Assembly (NCBI RefSeq): GCF_040834005.1
Contig: NZ_CP162129.1
Coordinates: 5,142,501 to 5,206,500 of the forward strand
DNA from: Paenibacillus sp. PL2-23
GTDB taxonomy: Bacteria; Bacillota; Bacilli; Paenibacillales; Paenibacillaceae
Length of the DNA stretch: 64,000 nucleotides
Direction: 5' to 3'
Both the position numbers and the translations under genes were made by a program. Every line of letters begins with the position of its first letter. Positions within the stretch are counted from its first letter, which is position 1. Positions 7,546 to 18,562 of this stretch are shown here, piece after piece. Below the pieces are notes generated by a model. That model saw nothing but the letters and a program-made list of their open reading frames with translations, was not told the DNA's origin and made no database searches.

Positions 7546-10077
7546 CTATTTCACCAGCTGCCCACGCGTAACGCCCAGCTGGTTCGTTGCCTTCAGGCTG
7601 CGCCATACCTGCGTGCCGCTGATGCGGCCGTCCAGGGCGTCGCGGTAAAGGGACAGCACCTCGCCCACCTTCTCGCCCGGCTCTTCCAGAAACTCGACGC
7701 GGAAGTGGGACACGCCCAGCTCCACAAAGTTTTTGATATATTCGGCGCCGGACTGCTCAATGGCGTTGTACACGGTGTTGCGGCAGCCCTCGTCCACGCG
7801 GACGGGATGGGACATGCCGATTCGATCCTGCAGCGACGCGCGGGATTCCTCGCAGGGACGGCCGCAGTTCGTAAAGTTGGTGCCTTCGCTCATGAACGTA
7901 CAGTAGACGCAATGCTCCGTATGGAACATGGGCAGATGCTGGTGGATGACAACCTCCAGCCTCGATGTGTCCGAACGCTCCAGCAGATCAACCATCTGCT
8001 GAATGTTGAGATCATAAGACGGCGTAATCAGGTCAACGCCTACCTCCGTGAACAGCTTAACCGCTTTGTGGTTCGCTACGTTCAGCGAGAAATCCCCGAT
8101 CAGCTTAGGGAATGGCTGTCCCGGATTGGCGGCGCGGGCGCGCAGGTAGTAATAGAGCGCTCCCGTGTTGCGAACCAGCACAGCATCCGGCTTCAGCTTC
8201 AGAATATTCGCATGGTAGCCGTTCTCGCCTGGCATATGAATACGCGGCGTCGCCAGCGCGATCGGCACGCCCGCCTTGCGGCAAGCCTCCACCGCTGCCG
8301 GGAACTGCTTGATGAACTCGAAGTCGGCATAAATATAGGAGACGCCGCCGTATTGAATGGCCGCTTCCACCTGCTCCAGGCTCCGGCAAAGCGCGGTCAG
8401 CTCAGCTTTGGTGCCGCTGCGCTTCGAGATAAGCTCCGCCCGGTTGTTCTCATGCGCGTCCGCGAACGCATCGACTTCACGCTTGATGTAGACAGGCGGC
8501 TTGGGACGCTCGCCTGCCAGCTGCTCTACCGCTTCGCGGCGCATCCGGTTCAGCTCGCGCACAGGGACAATCAGCTCGCCCTGAAGCTCCACCTCGATGC
8601 CGTCAAGCTGATAGACCGTTCCGCCGAGACGTCCCAGCTGATCCGCCAGCAGCGCTTCGTCCATGGGACGCTTCTGCGCAGCCTCCAGCGGCATCTCGGA
8701 TTCCACCTCGACCGTCGTGCCTTTGTGCACATCGGTCCATACCGTACGAAGCGGCTCGCCGGCGACACCCGTCACACGGACATGCAGCGGAAATACACGA
8801 TACGGCTTCTCCGTCTCGAACGTGGCGCGCAGACGCTTGTCCAGCGCGGGATCGCTTGTCTTCCATACACGATCGCCCACATGCACCTTGCGCAGGTCAA
8901 CGTCATTACGGCCCGGCACCAGCTCGATCAAGGCGCCCTCCGGCGCCTCGCCCTCAAGCTTCACCCCTTGGCGTCGCACGTCATAGACGCGCCCGCCCTC
9001 TTCCTTCTTCGTGGGATCGCCGGCATCGAACACGATGCCGTCGCCGCGCTTCACCGGCGCATCGAGACGAACCGTCACCGCATCGCGCATAATCCGCTCT
9101 ACACGCCCCAGGTAGACGCCGCGGCTCTTCGGGAATGTGCCTTCCACCAGCTCCTTGTTGTTCGTCCCTTGCAGGAAGCCGTGCGTGAAGCCGCGCGAGA
9201 AGCTTTGCTGCAGCTCCCTCACTTCCTCCTTGGAAGGCTTCGAGCGGTCGCCGTCGAAATACTTGTCGATAGCCGCGCGGTACTTGCTCACGACGTTCGC
9301 CACATACTCAGGACTCTTCAGGCGTCCTTCGATCTTGAACGATGTAACACCCGCCTCGATCAGCTCGGGTACGATATCAATGGCTGCCAGGTCCTTCGGC
9401 GACAGCAGATAAGCGATATCGCCCATAGGCTTATGCTCGCCGTCGACCATCAGATCATACGGCAGTCGGCATGCCTGCGCGCATTCGCCGCGATTGGCGG
9501 AGCGCCCGCCCCACATCTCGGAGGTCAGGCATTGGCCGGAGTAAGACACACATAACGCGCCATGCACGAATACCTCCATCGGCAGCTTCGCCTGCTCGCC
9601 GATCGTCTTGATTTGTTTCAGGTTATTTTCGCGGCCAAGCACCACTCGTTCCATATCATACGGCTTCGTAAATTCAACGGCCTCAGGCGACGTAATCGTC
9701 ATCTGCGTCGAGCCATGGATCGGGAAATCCGGCGACAGCTCGCGAATCAGCTTCACGAGACCCAGATCCTGCACGATCACAGCGTCAACACCGGCGTCGA
9801 TACACATCTCAATCAGCTTCTGAGCGTCTCTCAGCTCGTCCTCAAACACAAGAATGTTGAACGTCAGGAAGCCCTTGACTCCATACGTGTGCAGGAACGC
9901 CATAATTTCCGGCAGCTCTTCGCTGCGGAAGTTGTTGGCGCGGGCTCTGGCGTTGAACTTCTCCACCCCGAAGAAGATCGCGTCCGCTCCATTCGCCACG
10001 GCGGCCCTCATGCAATCCCAGTCGCCGGCCGGAGCCAGCAGTTCTATATCCGATCTTGTTATTCCGTTCATCTTCAT
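7546..10077 (-). CDS. U32 peptidase-family protein, RlhA-like (23S rRNA hydroxylation)
   Basis: An 843-residue protein with the N-terminal U32 barrel (LLAPAGDWDCMRAAVANGADAIFFG). The U32 signature EVFVHGALCVSYSGQC is present, followed by GECAQACR; these Cys can hold an Fe-S cluster. A DUF3656-type middle part and a second U32-like half follow, ending with further Cys (HTEHCVYC and CGRPCEES). Despite the family name, E. coli and B. subtilis members of this type act in RNA hydroxylation (RlhA, 5-hydroxycytidine in 23S rRNA) rather than as proven proteases. The ATG at 10077 has AGAGGA 10 nt upstream. It is transcribed alone, with its own terminator. Confidence 0.9.
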   Translation of the reverse strand: MKMNGITRSDIELLAPAGDWDCMRAAVANGADAIFFGVEKFNARARANNFRSEELPEIMAFLHTYGVKGFLTFNILVFEDELRDAQKLIEMCIDAGVDAVIVQDLGLVKLIRELSPDFPIHGSTQMTITSPEAVEFTKPYDMERVVLGRENNLKQIKTIGEQAKLPMEVFVHGALCVSYSGQCLTSEMWGGRSANRGECAQACRLPYDLMVDGEHKPMGDIAYLLSPKDLAAIDIVPELIEAGVTSFKIEGRLKSPEYVANVVSKYRAAIDKYFDGDRSKPSKEEVRELQQSFSRGFTHGFLQGTNNKELVEGTFPKSRGVYLGRVERIMRDAVTVRLDAPVKRGDGIVFDAGDPTKKEEGGRVYDVRRQGVKLEGEAPEGALIELVPGRNDVDLRKVHVGDRVWKTSDPALDKRLRATFETEKPYRVFPLHVRVTGVAGEPLRTVWTDVHKGTTVEVESEMPLEAAQKRPMDEALLADQLGRLGGTVYQLDGIEVELQGELIVPVRELNRMRREAVEQLAGERPKPPVYIKREVDAFADAHENNRAELISKRSGTKAELTALCRSLEQVEAAIQYGGVSYIYADFEFIKQFPAAVEACRKAGVPIALATPRIHMPGENGYHANILKLKPDAVLVRNTGALYYYLRARAANPGQPFPKLIGDFSLNVANHKAVKLFTEVGVDLITPSYDLNIQQMVDLLERSDTSRLEVVIHQHLPMFHTEHCVYCTFMSEGTNFTNCGRPCEESRASLQDRIGMSHPVRVDEGCRNTVYNAIEQSGAEYIKNFVELGVSHFRVEFLEEPGEKVGEVLSLYRDALDGRISGTQVWRSLKATNQLGVTRGQLVK

Positions 10078-10389
10078 CTATGATTGTTCCTCTCATCGTT
10101 CCTGCGGCTATGCAAGCCGGTAGCTTCCTTTAGTTTAACAAAGGCCAGCGCCCGATTCCAGTGAACATGACTGGTATTTTACCGTTTACTCCTACGAAAT
10201 AATCGTCTGAAGCCGTCCAACAGCAATGATGCACGCTCCGGTTGGCGCCAAGCCTTTTCACATTTGCCGAGTTATTATGTTATTTTGCCAAAATGAGGTT
10301 GCACACATCTGTTGCGCAGTGGGAAATGCTATACTAGTGCTGACAAACGAATTTTAATCCAATCATTGGATTCAGGAGGGTACACATTT
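10078..10389. other. Divergent intergenic region (312 bp)
   Basis: Separates the U32 gene (minus) from the isomerase gene (plus). It holds the start-side signals of both genes, including the extended -10 at 10328-10335. No RNA gene or long hairpin was seen. Confidence 0.6.
10328..10335 (+). promoter_or_regulatory. Extended -10 promoter of the isomerase gene
   Basis: TGCTATACT-type extended -10 (TG-n-TATACT, with TATACT at 10330-10335) lies 55 nt before the ATG at 10390. No good -35 at 16-18 nt was found, as is common when the TG extension is present. Confidence 0.5.
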
Positions 10390-11358
10390 ATGAAGTTAGG
10401 CGTATTCAGCGTATTGTTCTCGCAAAAACCGTTCGAGGAGACTCTGGACTACATCGCCTCCAAAGGCCTTGAGGCCATCGAGATCGGAACGGGCGGCTAT
10501 CCCGGCAACGCGCATTGCAACCCGGATGTGCTTCTGGCCGACGCCGGCAAACTGAAAGCGTTTAAGCAAGCGGTTGAATCGCGTGGACTTATCATTAGCG
10601 CGCTCAGCTGCCACGCCAATCCGCTGCATCCGCAGAAGGCGCTTGCCGCACCGGACGACGCGATCATTCGTCAAACGATTGAGCTTGCGAATCGTTTGGA
10701 AGTCGAAGTCGTCAACACCTTCTCCGGCTGCCCGGGCGACCATGAGGACGCCAAATATCCCAATTGGCCGGTTGCTCCATGGCCGAATGATTTCCAGGAT
10801 ATTCTGAAATGGCAGTGGGAGCAGAAGGTTATTCCGTATTGGTCCGAAATCGGCGGCATTGCGGAAGCGGCAGGCGTGAAGATCGGTCTGGAGCTGCATG
10901 GCGGGTTCTCCGTTCACAGCCCGGCTACATTAATTCGCCTTCGCGAAGCGGCAGGCAAAGCGATCGGCGCCAACCTGGATCCGAGCCATATGTGGTGGCA
11001 AGGCATTGACCCGGTACAAGCGGTACATATACTCGGCCGTGCCGGCGCTATTCATCACTTCCATGCCAAGGACACGACGATTGACCCGATCAACGTCAAC
11101 CATCACGGCGTAACAGACATGCAATCCTATTCGCTTATGCTGGATCGCGCTTGGCAGTTCCGCACAGTAGGCTTCGGTCACGACATGAAGGTTTGGGCTG
11201 ACATTATTAGCGCGCTTCGCCTCGTCGGCTACGACTACGTCGTCAGCATCGAGCATGAGGACGGTCTGATGTCTGTGGAAGAAGGCTTCACCAAAGCCGT
11301 TCAGAACCTGCAGCAGGTGCTGATCCGCGAGCCGCTGGGCGAGATGTGGTGGGTGTAA
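10390..11358 (+). CDS. Sugar phosphate isomerase/epimerase (xylose isomerase-like TIM barrel)
   Basis: A 322-residue enzyme of the AP-endonuclease-2 / xylose-isomerase-like barrel superfamily, which interconverts sugars, inositols or sugar phosphates using a divalent metal. Barrel start is MKLGVFSVLF with FEETLDYIASKGLEAIEIG. Metal ligands are likely Glu in LELHGG, Asp in NLDPSHMWW, His in HFHAKD and Glu in VSIEHED. The ATG has AGGAGGG 9 nt upstream. It stands alone between a divergent U32 gene and a terminator, so the substrate cannot be told from context. Relatives are often annotated as inositol catabolism proteins. Confidence 0.88.
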   Translation: MKLGVFSVLFSQKPFEETLDYIASKGLEAIEIGTGGYPGNAHCNPDVLLADAGKLKAFKQAVESRGLIISALSCHANPLHPQKALAAPDDAIIRQTIELANRLEVEVVNTFSGCPGDHEDAKYPNWPVAPWPNDFQDILKWQWEQKVIPYWSEIGGIAEAAGVKIGLELHGGFSVHSPATLIRLREAAGKAIGANLDPSHMWWQGIDPVQAVHILGRAGAIHHFHAKDTTIDPINVNHHGVTDMQSYSLMLDRAWQFRTVGFGHDMKVWADIISALRLVGYDYVVSIEHEDGLMSVEEGFTKAVQNLQQVLIREPLGEMWWV

Positions 11359-11370
11359 GCGAATATTGCG

Positions 11371-11404
11371 AAAAAAAAGCACCGCCGGACTCCGGCGGTG
11401 CTTC
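11371..11404. terminator. Terminator between convergent genes
   Basis: Perfect GC-rich stem AGCACCGCCGG / CCGGCGGTGCT with a very short loop. On the minus strand it is followed by eight T, an ideal terminator for the 11419 gene; it can also act on the plus strand. Confidence 0.85.
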
Positions 11405-11418
11405 TTATTGGGCTTCAA

Positions 11419-11646
11419 TTAGCCTTTCACACGGATCAAGCCAAATTCAAAAATCATGACGTAGTCGATGAACAGGAACAATCCGAGCGATACAGCCGTG
11501 AATCCAATCGCAAACAGGTTCTTCCGAGGGCGCGCCATCAACAGCCGCACAAAACCAATTGCGAGAATTACAGTAAGGGCCAGCATAAAAAAGTCGAATG
11601 GTTCAAAGCCTTTGACAACCTCTGTCGCTTCTTCCGCCAAAAACAT
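11419..11646 (-). CDS. Small two-helix membrane protein, unknown function
   Basis: A 75-residue protein with two membrane helices (about residues 18-38, FDFFMLALTVILAIGFVRLLM, and 44-66, LFAIGFTAVSLGLFLFIDYV) joined by a short basic turn (ARPRKN). The ATG at 11644-11646 has AAAGGAGGT 6 nt upstream; a start at 11667 would place that site inside the gene. The hairpin pattern suggests both ends face the same side. I do not recognise a family. Confidence 0.75.
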   Translation of the reverse strand: MFLAEEATEVVKGFEPFDFFMLALTVILAIGFVRLLMARPRKNLFAIGFTAVSLGLFLFIDYVMIFEFGLIRVKG

Positions 11647-12012
11647 AAGGGGACCTCCTTTAGTCACACGTAACCTAATATTACTCTATGTTAGCTTTTA
11701 GGCGCTTTGGATGCAAGTCTCAATCGACTTTCGTAACAACTTTGTCACGATTAGAGTGGCGTGATCCATTACGCATCTTCATCTATTCTGACACCGCTTT
11801 CCCATTCTTAAAATGTCCCAATACGACTTCAACTATAACCTTGTCTTTCCGAGTCCCGAACCCCAACTATATTTTTGCACAATTTCACACAAATTATATC
11901 AAGCAAGATCAAAGAGAAAACCCGAATTCCACGAGACGACATTGCGGAATCCGGATCATCATTTTATCGATATACACACATTCCTCTTACTGTCACCGAC
12001 GCTGCATGTCCA
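11647..12012. other. Intergenic region (366 bp) with no recognised gene
   Basis: AT-rich compared with its surroundings. It lies upstream of the small membrane protein gene and downstream of uvrA, both on the minus strand. I found no convincing terminator for uvrA, no ORF with a ribosome site and no repeat. Confidence 0.5.
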
Positions 12013-14904
<2,892 letters not shown>

Positions 14905-14919
14905 TTGCTTCTCCTCCTG

Positions 14920-16917
14920 TCATCCCACCTCGGCGCGCAGCTCCAGCAGAGCGTCGCGCAGCTCGGCCGCACGCTCAAACTGCAGGCTCTTCGCCGCTTC
15001 CTTCATCTCGCTCTCCAGTCTCTCAATCAGCGACTGGCGTTCCTTCTTCGTCATATTGCCCGTACCTGCGCCTGTCAAATAGTCTGCCTTCTGCTCCGCG
15101 ACCTTGGTCGCTTCGATGACATCGTGCACGCGCTTGCGGATCGTCTGCGGCTGAATGCCATGCTTCTCATTGAACGCCTCCTGAATGGCGCGGCGGCGCT
15201 CCGTCTCCTTGATCGCGCGGTCCATGGAATCCGTCACCTTGTCCGCGAACATAATGACTCTGCCCTCCGAGTTCCTGGCCGCCCGGCCAATTGTCTGGAT
15301 CAGCGAGCGGTCGGAGCGAAGGAAGCCTTCCTTGTCCGCGTCCAGGATCGCAACCAACGACACCTCCGGCAGGTCAAGGCCTTCCCGGAGCAGGTTAATG
15401 CCCACAAGCACATGGAACACACCCAGGCGCAAATCCCGCAGAATCGCCAGACGCTCCAGCGTCTTAATATCGGAGTGCAGATACCGTACCTTGATGCCAA
15501 CTTCCTTCAGATAATCCGTCAAATCCTCTGCCATCTTCTTCGTCAGCGTCGTCACGAGCACCCGCTCGTCCTTGGCAATCCGGTCGCGGATCTCCTCCAG
15601 CAGATTGTCGATCTGTCCCTTGGAGGGACGAATATCAATCAGAGGGTCCAGCAGCCCCGTCGGACGGATAATCTGCTCCGTCATGCTTGGGCAATGCTCC
15701 AGCTCATACGGACCCGGCGTTGCGGAAACGTAGATCAGCTGCTTCGTCTTCTCCTCGAACTCCTCAAAGCGAAGCGGCCGGTTGTCCATCGCCGAGGGCA
15801 AGCGAAAGCCGTGATTAACAAGCATCTCCTTACGCGCCCGGTCGCCGTTGAACATGGCCCGAATCTGCGGCAGAGACACGTGAGACTCGTCAATGACAAC
15901 CACCATGTCTTCCGGAAAATAATCCAGCAGCGTATAAGGCGTTGCCCCCCGCTCCCGGAACGTCAGCGGACCCGAGTAGTTCTCGATGCCCGAGCAAAAG
16001 CCCATCTCCGCCATCATCTCCAGATCATAGCGAGTTCTCTGCTCCAGCCGCTGCGCTTCCAGCAGCTTGCCCGCCTCCCTCAGCTCCGCCAGCCTCTCCT
16101 CCAGCTCCCGCTCGATATTGACGAGAGCCAGCTTCATCGTCTCCTCCCGCGTCACAAAGTGGGAGGCCGGGAATATCGCTGCATGCTCCCGTTCGCCGAC
16201 AATCTCCCCTGTGAGCACGTCAATCTCGGTAATTCGCTCAATCTCGTCGCCGAACAGCTCTACCCGAATGGCCCGCTCGTTGTTCGCGACAGGGAATATC
16301 TCCACAATGTCCCCGCGCACCCGGAACGTGCCTCGCGTGAAGCTGATATCGTTGCGGGCGTACTGAATGTCGACCAGCTTGCGCAGAATGGCGTCGCGCG
16401 GCTTCTCCATGCCAACACGCAGAGACAGGACCATGCTGCTGTATTCGGTAGGCGAGCCGAGGCCGTATATACAGGACACGCTCGCTACAATGATGACATC
16501 CCGCCTGTCGAACAGCGCGCTTGTAGCGGAGTGGCGGAGCTTGTCGATCTCGTCGTTGATGCTGGAATCCTTCTCGATGAATGTATCTGTGGATGGGATG
16601 TAGGCTTCCGGTTGGTAGTAGTCATAATAGCTGACGAAGTATTCAACCGCGTTGTCGGGGAAGAAGGACTTGAACTCGCTGCACAGCTGCGCTGCGAGCG
16701 TCTTGTTGTGGGCAATGACTAGCGTGGGACGGTTCAGCTCCGCAATCGCGTTCGCGATCGTATACGTCTTGCCCGTGCCCGTCGCTCCCAGCAGCGTCTG
16801 ATGCCGCTTGCCGGCCTTCACGCCTTCCACGAGCTCCCGAATCGCTTTGGGCTGATCGCCTTGCGGCTTGTATTCCGACTTTAATTGAAATCTCTCATTA
16901 TCCGGCACATCTTGCAT
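14920..16917 (-). CDS. uvrB: Excinuclease ABC subunit UvrB
   Basis: The helicase-like subunit of nucleotide excision repair that verifies damage and recruits UvrC and UvrD. It has the N-terminal signature [10 protein letters not shown], Walker [11 protein letters not shown], the beta-hairpin region around [20 protein letters not shown], the DESH box ([13 protein letters not shown]), helicase motifs V and VI ([13 protein letters not shown] and QTIGRAARN), and the C-terminal UVR/coiled-coil domain that meets UvrC ([19 protein letters not shown]). At 665 residues it is complete. It is the first gene of the uvrBA operon, with a leader of about 115 nt. Confidence 0.99.
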   Translation of the reverse strand: MQDVPDNERFQLKSEYKPQGDQPKAIRELVEGVKAGKRHQTLLGATGTGKTYTIANAIAELNRPTLVIAHNKTLAAQLCSEFKSFFPDNAVEYFVSYYDYYQPEAYIPSTDTFIEKDSSINDEIDKLRHSATSALFDRRDVIIVASVSCIYGLGSPTEYSSMVLSLRVGMEKPRDAILRKLVDIQYARNDISFTRGTFRVRGDIVEIFPVANNERAIRVELFGDEIERITEIDVLTGEIVGEREHAAIFPASHFVTREETMKLALVNIERELEERLAELREAGKLLEAQRLEQRTRYDLEMMAEMGFCSGIENYSGPLTFRERGATPYTLLDYFPEDMVVVIDESHVSLPQIRAMFNGDRARKEMLVNHGFRLPSAMDNRPLRFEEFEEKTKQLIYVSATPGPYELEHCPSMTEQIIRPTGLLDPLIDIRPSKGQIDNLLEEIRDRIAKDERVLVTTLTKKMAEDLTDYLKEVGIKVRYLHSDIKTLERLAILRDLRLGVFHVLVGINLLREGLDLPEVSLVAILDADKEGFLRSDRSLIQTIGRAARNSEGRVIMFADKVTDSMDRAIKETERRRAIQEAFNEKHGIQPQTIRKRVHDVIEATKVAEQKADYLTGAGTGNMTKKERQSLIERLESEMKEAAKSLQFERAAELRDALLELRAEVG

Positions 16918-17023
16918 AGCTTCTCTTCCCCCCAGCCCTTTCTGCTTATCTTCATTATAGTCAATGTTGCGAGTGGTTTATATCCAAAGGAAATATCCGT
17001 TCCCGAAAGTGTTTCGTTTTATA

Positions 17024-17037
17024 AGAATGTGTGTTCC
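17024..17037. promoter_or_regulatory. LexA (SOS) box candidate for uvrBA
   Basis: AGAATGTGTGTTCC matches the Bacillus-type LexA consensus CGAACRNRYGTTYC at 12 of 14 positions. It sits just downstream of the -10 box of the uvrB promoter, where a bound repressor would block initiation. uvrBA is an SOS target in B. subtilis. Confidence 0.55.
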
Positions 17038-17042
17038 CATTC

Positions 17043-17071
17043 ATTATAGCGTTTACTGCCAGCCGATGCAA
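17043..17071 (-). promoter_or_regulatory. Vegetative promoter of uvrBA
   Basis: On the minus strand TTGCAT, an exact 17-nt spacer, then a perfect TATAAT. Transcription would start near base 17035 and read into uvrB. This is the best sigma-A match noticed in the window. Confidence 0.8.
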
Positions 17072-17094
17072 TGACCCGCGGCTCGCTTTCGGAA

Positions 17095-17134
17095 TTGTAA
17101 ATATTTTTACAAACTAGATCTGATATGGTAGTCT
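17095..17134 (+). promoter_or_regulatory. Palindrome overlapping a candidate promoter of the response regulator gene
   Basis: TTGTAAA-tatt-TTTACAA (17095-17112) is a perfect inverted repeat. Its right arm contains TTTACA, which is followed after 17 nt by TAGTCT, a weak -10. A repressor or autoregulator bound to the palindrome would cover the -35. Confidence 0.35.
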
Positions 17135-17223
17135 ACTTAGCAAAATCACATGAGATAAATGTAAATTGGCAATCAGTATGCGCCACGATGTTATTGCGGC
17201 GCGCGGAGCGGGTGAAGCAGAGG

Positions 17224-18372
17224 ATGAGAGCAATACTTATTGATGATGAAAGACTGGCATTGATTCGAATGGAGCAAATGGTGAGAGCCATAGACGGAAT
17301 GGAAGTTCTGGGCATGTTCATGGACCCCGCAGAAGCGATGGCGCAAGTCGCAACGGACCGGCCGGACATTATATTTCTGGATATTCAAATGCCTGAGATC
17401 AGCGGACTGGACTTGGCCGTGCACATTCATGAATGCTCGCCCGAGACCGAGATTGTATTCGTGACGGCTTATGACCAATATGCATTGGAGGCCTTTAACG
17501 TACAAGCCCTGGACTATCTGCTGAAGCCGGTCTCAAGCGAGCGGCTCGCGCAGGCGGTGGAGCGCATTCGCAAGTGCAGCAAGGGGAGGGAGTCTGTGCT
17601 GGGCGATGCGGCGAAGCAAGCGCGTCCGGCTGTAGGGGTGAGGTGTATGGGAAGCTTGGAGCTGCTGCTTGAGGGACAGGCGCCGATTCGGCTGAAGTGG
17701 CGAACAGCCAAGATTAAGGAGCTCTTTGCATATTTGCTTCATAACAGGGGGCAAGTCATTAGCAGGGATATGCTGATCGAGCTGCTGTGGCCGGAGGTTG
17801 AGGAGAAGGCGGGCATTGTCAATTTGCAGACAAGCGTTTATCGAATCCGGACAATGATGAAGGAGCTTGGCTTGCAAGATGCCTTGCGTCTGGGTTATTC
17901 ACAGTACGGCTACAGACTGGAGGCAGAAGGCGTCGTACTGGATTCCGAGCGGTGGGATGCCGAGTTGAGGGTGCTGCCTCCCCTCTCCGAAGCGACGGCA
18001 GATGCCCATCTGCGCGTATTTCACGCGTATGAAGGGGACTACTGGGGCGAAGACAGCTACTTCTGGGCGGAGCCTGAGCGTCGGCGACTGAAGTCGATGT
18101 GGCGGCATCATGCCGGCGAGCTGGCGGAATATTATCAGGGCATCGGGAAGCATCGCGAGGCTCTTGCCCTCTATGGCCGTATGATCAAGCTGGATCCTGC
18201 GCTGGAGCAAGCGCATTGGGCCATTATGCGCATATATGATGGAATGAATGACCGAAGCTCGGTCCATGCACAGTATGAGCTTCTGGCAGCCGCACTGGAG
18301 CAATCGGCCGGTATTCAGCCAGACCCTGCTCTTATAGCCTGGTACGAGCAATGGAGCAGCGGGAATAAGTGA
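17224..18372 (+). CDS. Response regulator with SARP-type output (receiver, winged helix, BTAD)
   Basis: A 382-residue regulator. The receiver (1-120) has the acidic pair in LIDDERLAL, the phospho-acceptor Asp in FLDIQMPE, the Thr in FVTAYD and the Lys in LLKPV. A winged-helix DNA-binding domain of OmpR/SARP type follows (about 150-240: AKIKELFAYLLHNRGQVISRDMLIELLW), then a helical BTAD domain (about 245-380, TPR-like: HREALALYGRMIKLDPALEQ). No histidine kinase is adjacent. The next gene encodes a giant surface protein, its probable target. Start: ATG 17224 begins the receiver; GTG at 17212 would add 4 residues and neither has an ideal ribosome site. Confidence 0.9.
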   Translation: MRAILIDDERLALIRMEQMVRAIDGMEVLGMFMDPAEAMAQVATDRPDIIFLDIQMPEISGLDLAVHIHECSPETEIVFVTAYDQYALEAFNVQALDYLLKPVSSERLAQAVERIRKCSKGRESVLGDAAKQARPAVGVRCMGSLELLLEGQAPIRLKWRTAKIKELFAYLLHNRGQVISRDMLIELLWPEVEEKAGIVNLQTSVYRIRTMMKELGLQDALRLGYSQYGYRLEAEGVVLDSERWDAELRVLPPLSEATADAHLRVFHAYEGDYWGEDSYFWAEPERRRLKSMWRHHAGELAEYYQGIGKHREALALYGRMIKLDPALEQAHWAIMRIYDGMNDRSSVHAQYELLAAALEQSAGIQPDPALIAWYEQWSSGNK

Positions 18373-18405
18373 TCTCCTGCAAGCCTCCCATACATAGTAT
18401 GGAAT

Positions 18406-18458
18406 AGACGCGAACTGGAAGCCGTGAATAGCGGCTGCATCCGGTCGCGTCTTTTTTT
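18406..18458 (+). terminator. Terminator after the response regulator gene
   Basis: A long hairpin with outer arms AGACGCGA / TCGCGTCT and an inner AGCCG / CGGCT stem, followed by seven T. It ends the regulator transcript before the surface protein promoter. Confidence 0.85.
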
Positions 18459-18468
18459 GTCCACCCAT

Positions 18469-18501
18469 GGTCAGAGCTTGGTCAGCACGTTCAACTATAC
18501 T
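18469..18501 (+). promoter_or_regulatory. SARP-style direct repeat and -10 box of the surface protein gene
   Basis: Two heptamers, GGTCAGA (18469-18475) and GGTCAGC (18480-18486), repeat with an 11-bp period; 9 nt later comes TATACT (18496-18501). There is no -35 box. This is the layout known for SARP activator sites (heptamers with 4-bp gaps, close to the -10), and the gene upstream encodes a SARP-type regulator. Confidence 0.5.
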
Positions 18502-18562
18502 GAGCGAGATGCACAAATGAAGAGAATATGTCGAAAATGCAAGAAAGGATGACAAAAGAGCT

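Noticed and set aside
7441-9555. Long plus-strand open frame (704 codons) opposite the U32 gene
   Set aside because: It is antisense to a gene with clear U32 motifs, has no ribosome site and an Arg/Leu/His-rich composition typical of GC-rich shadow frames.
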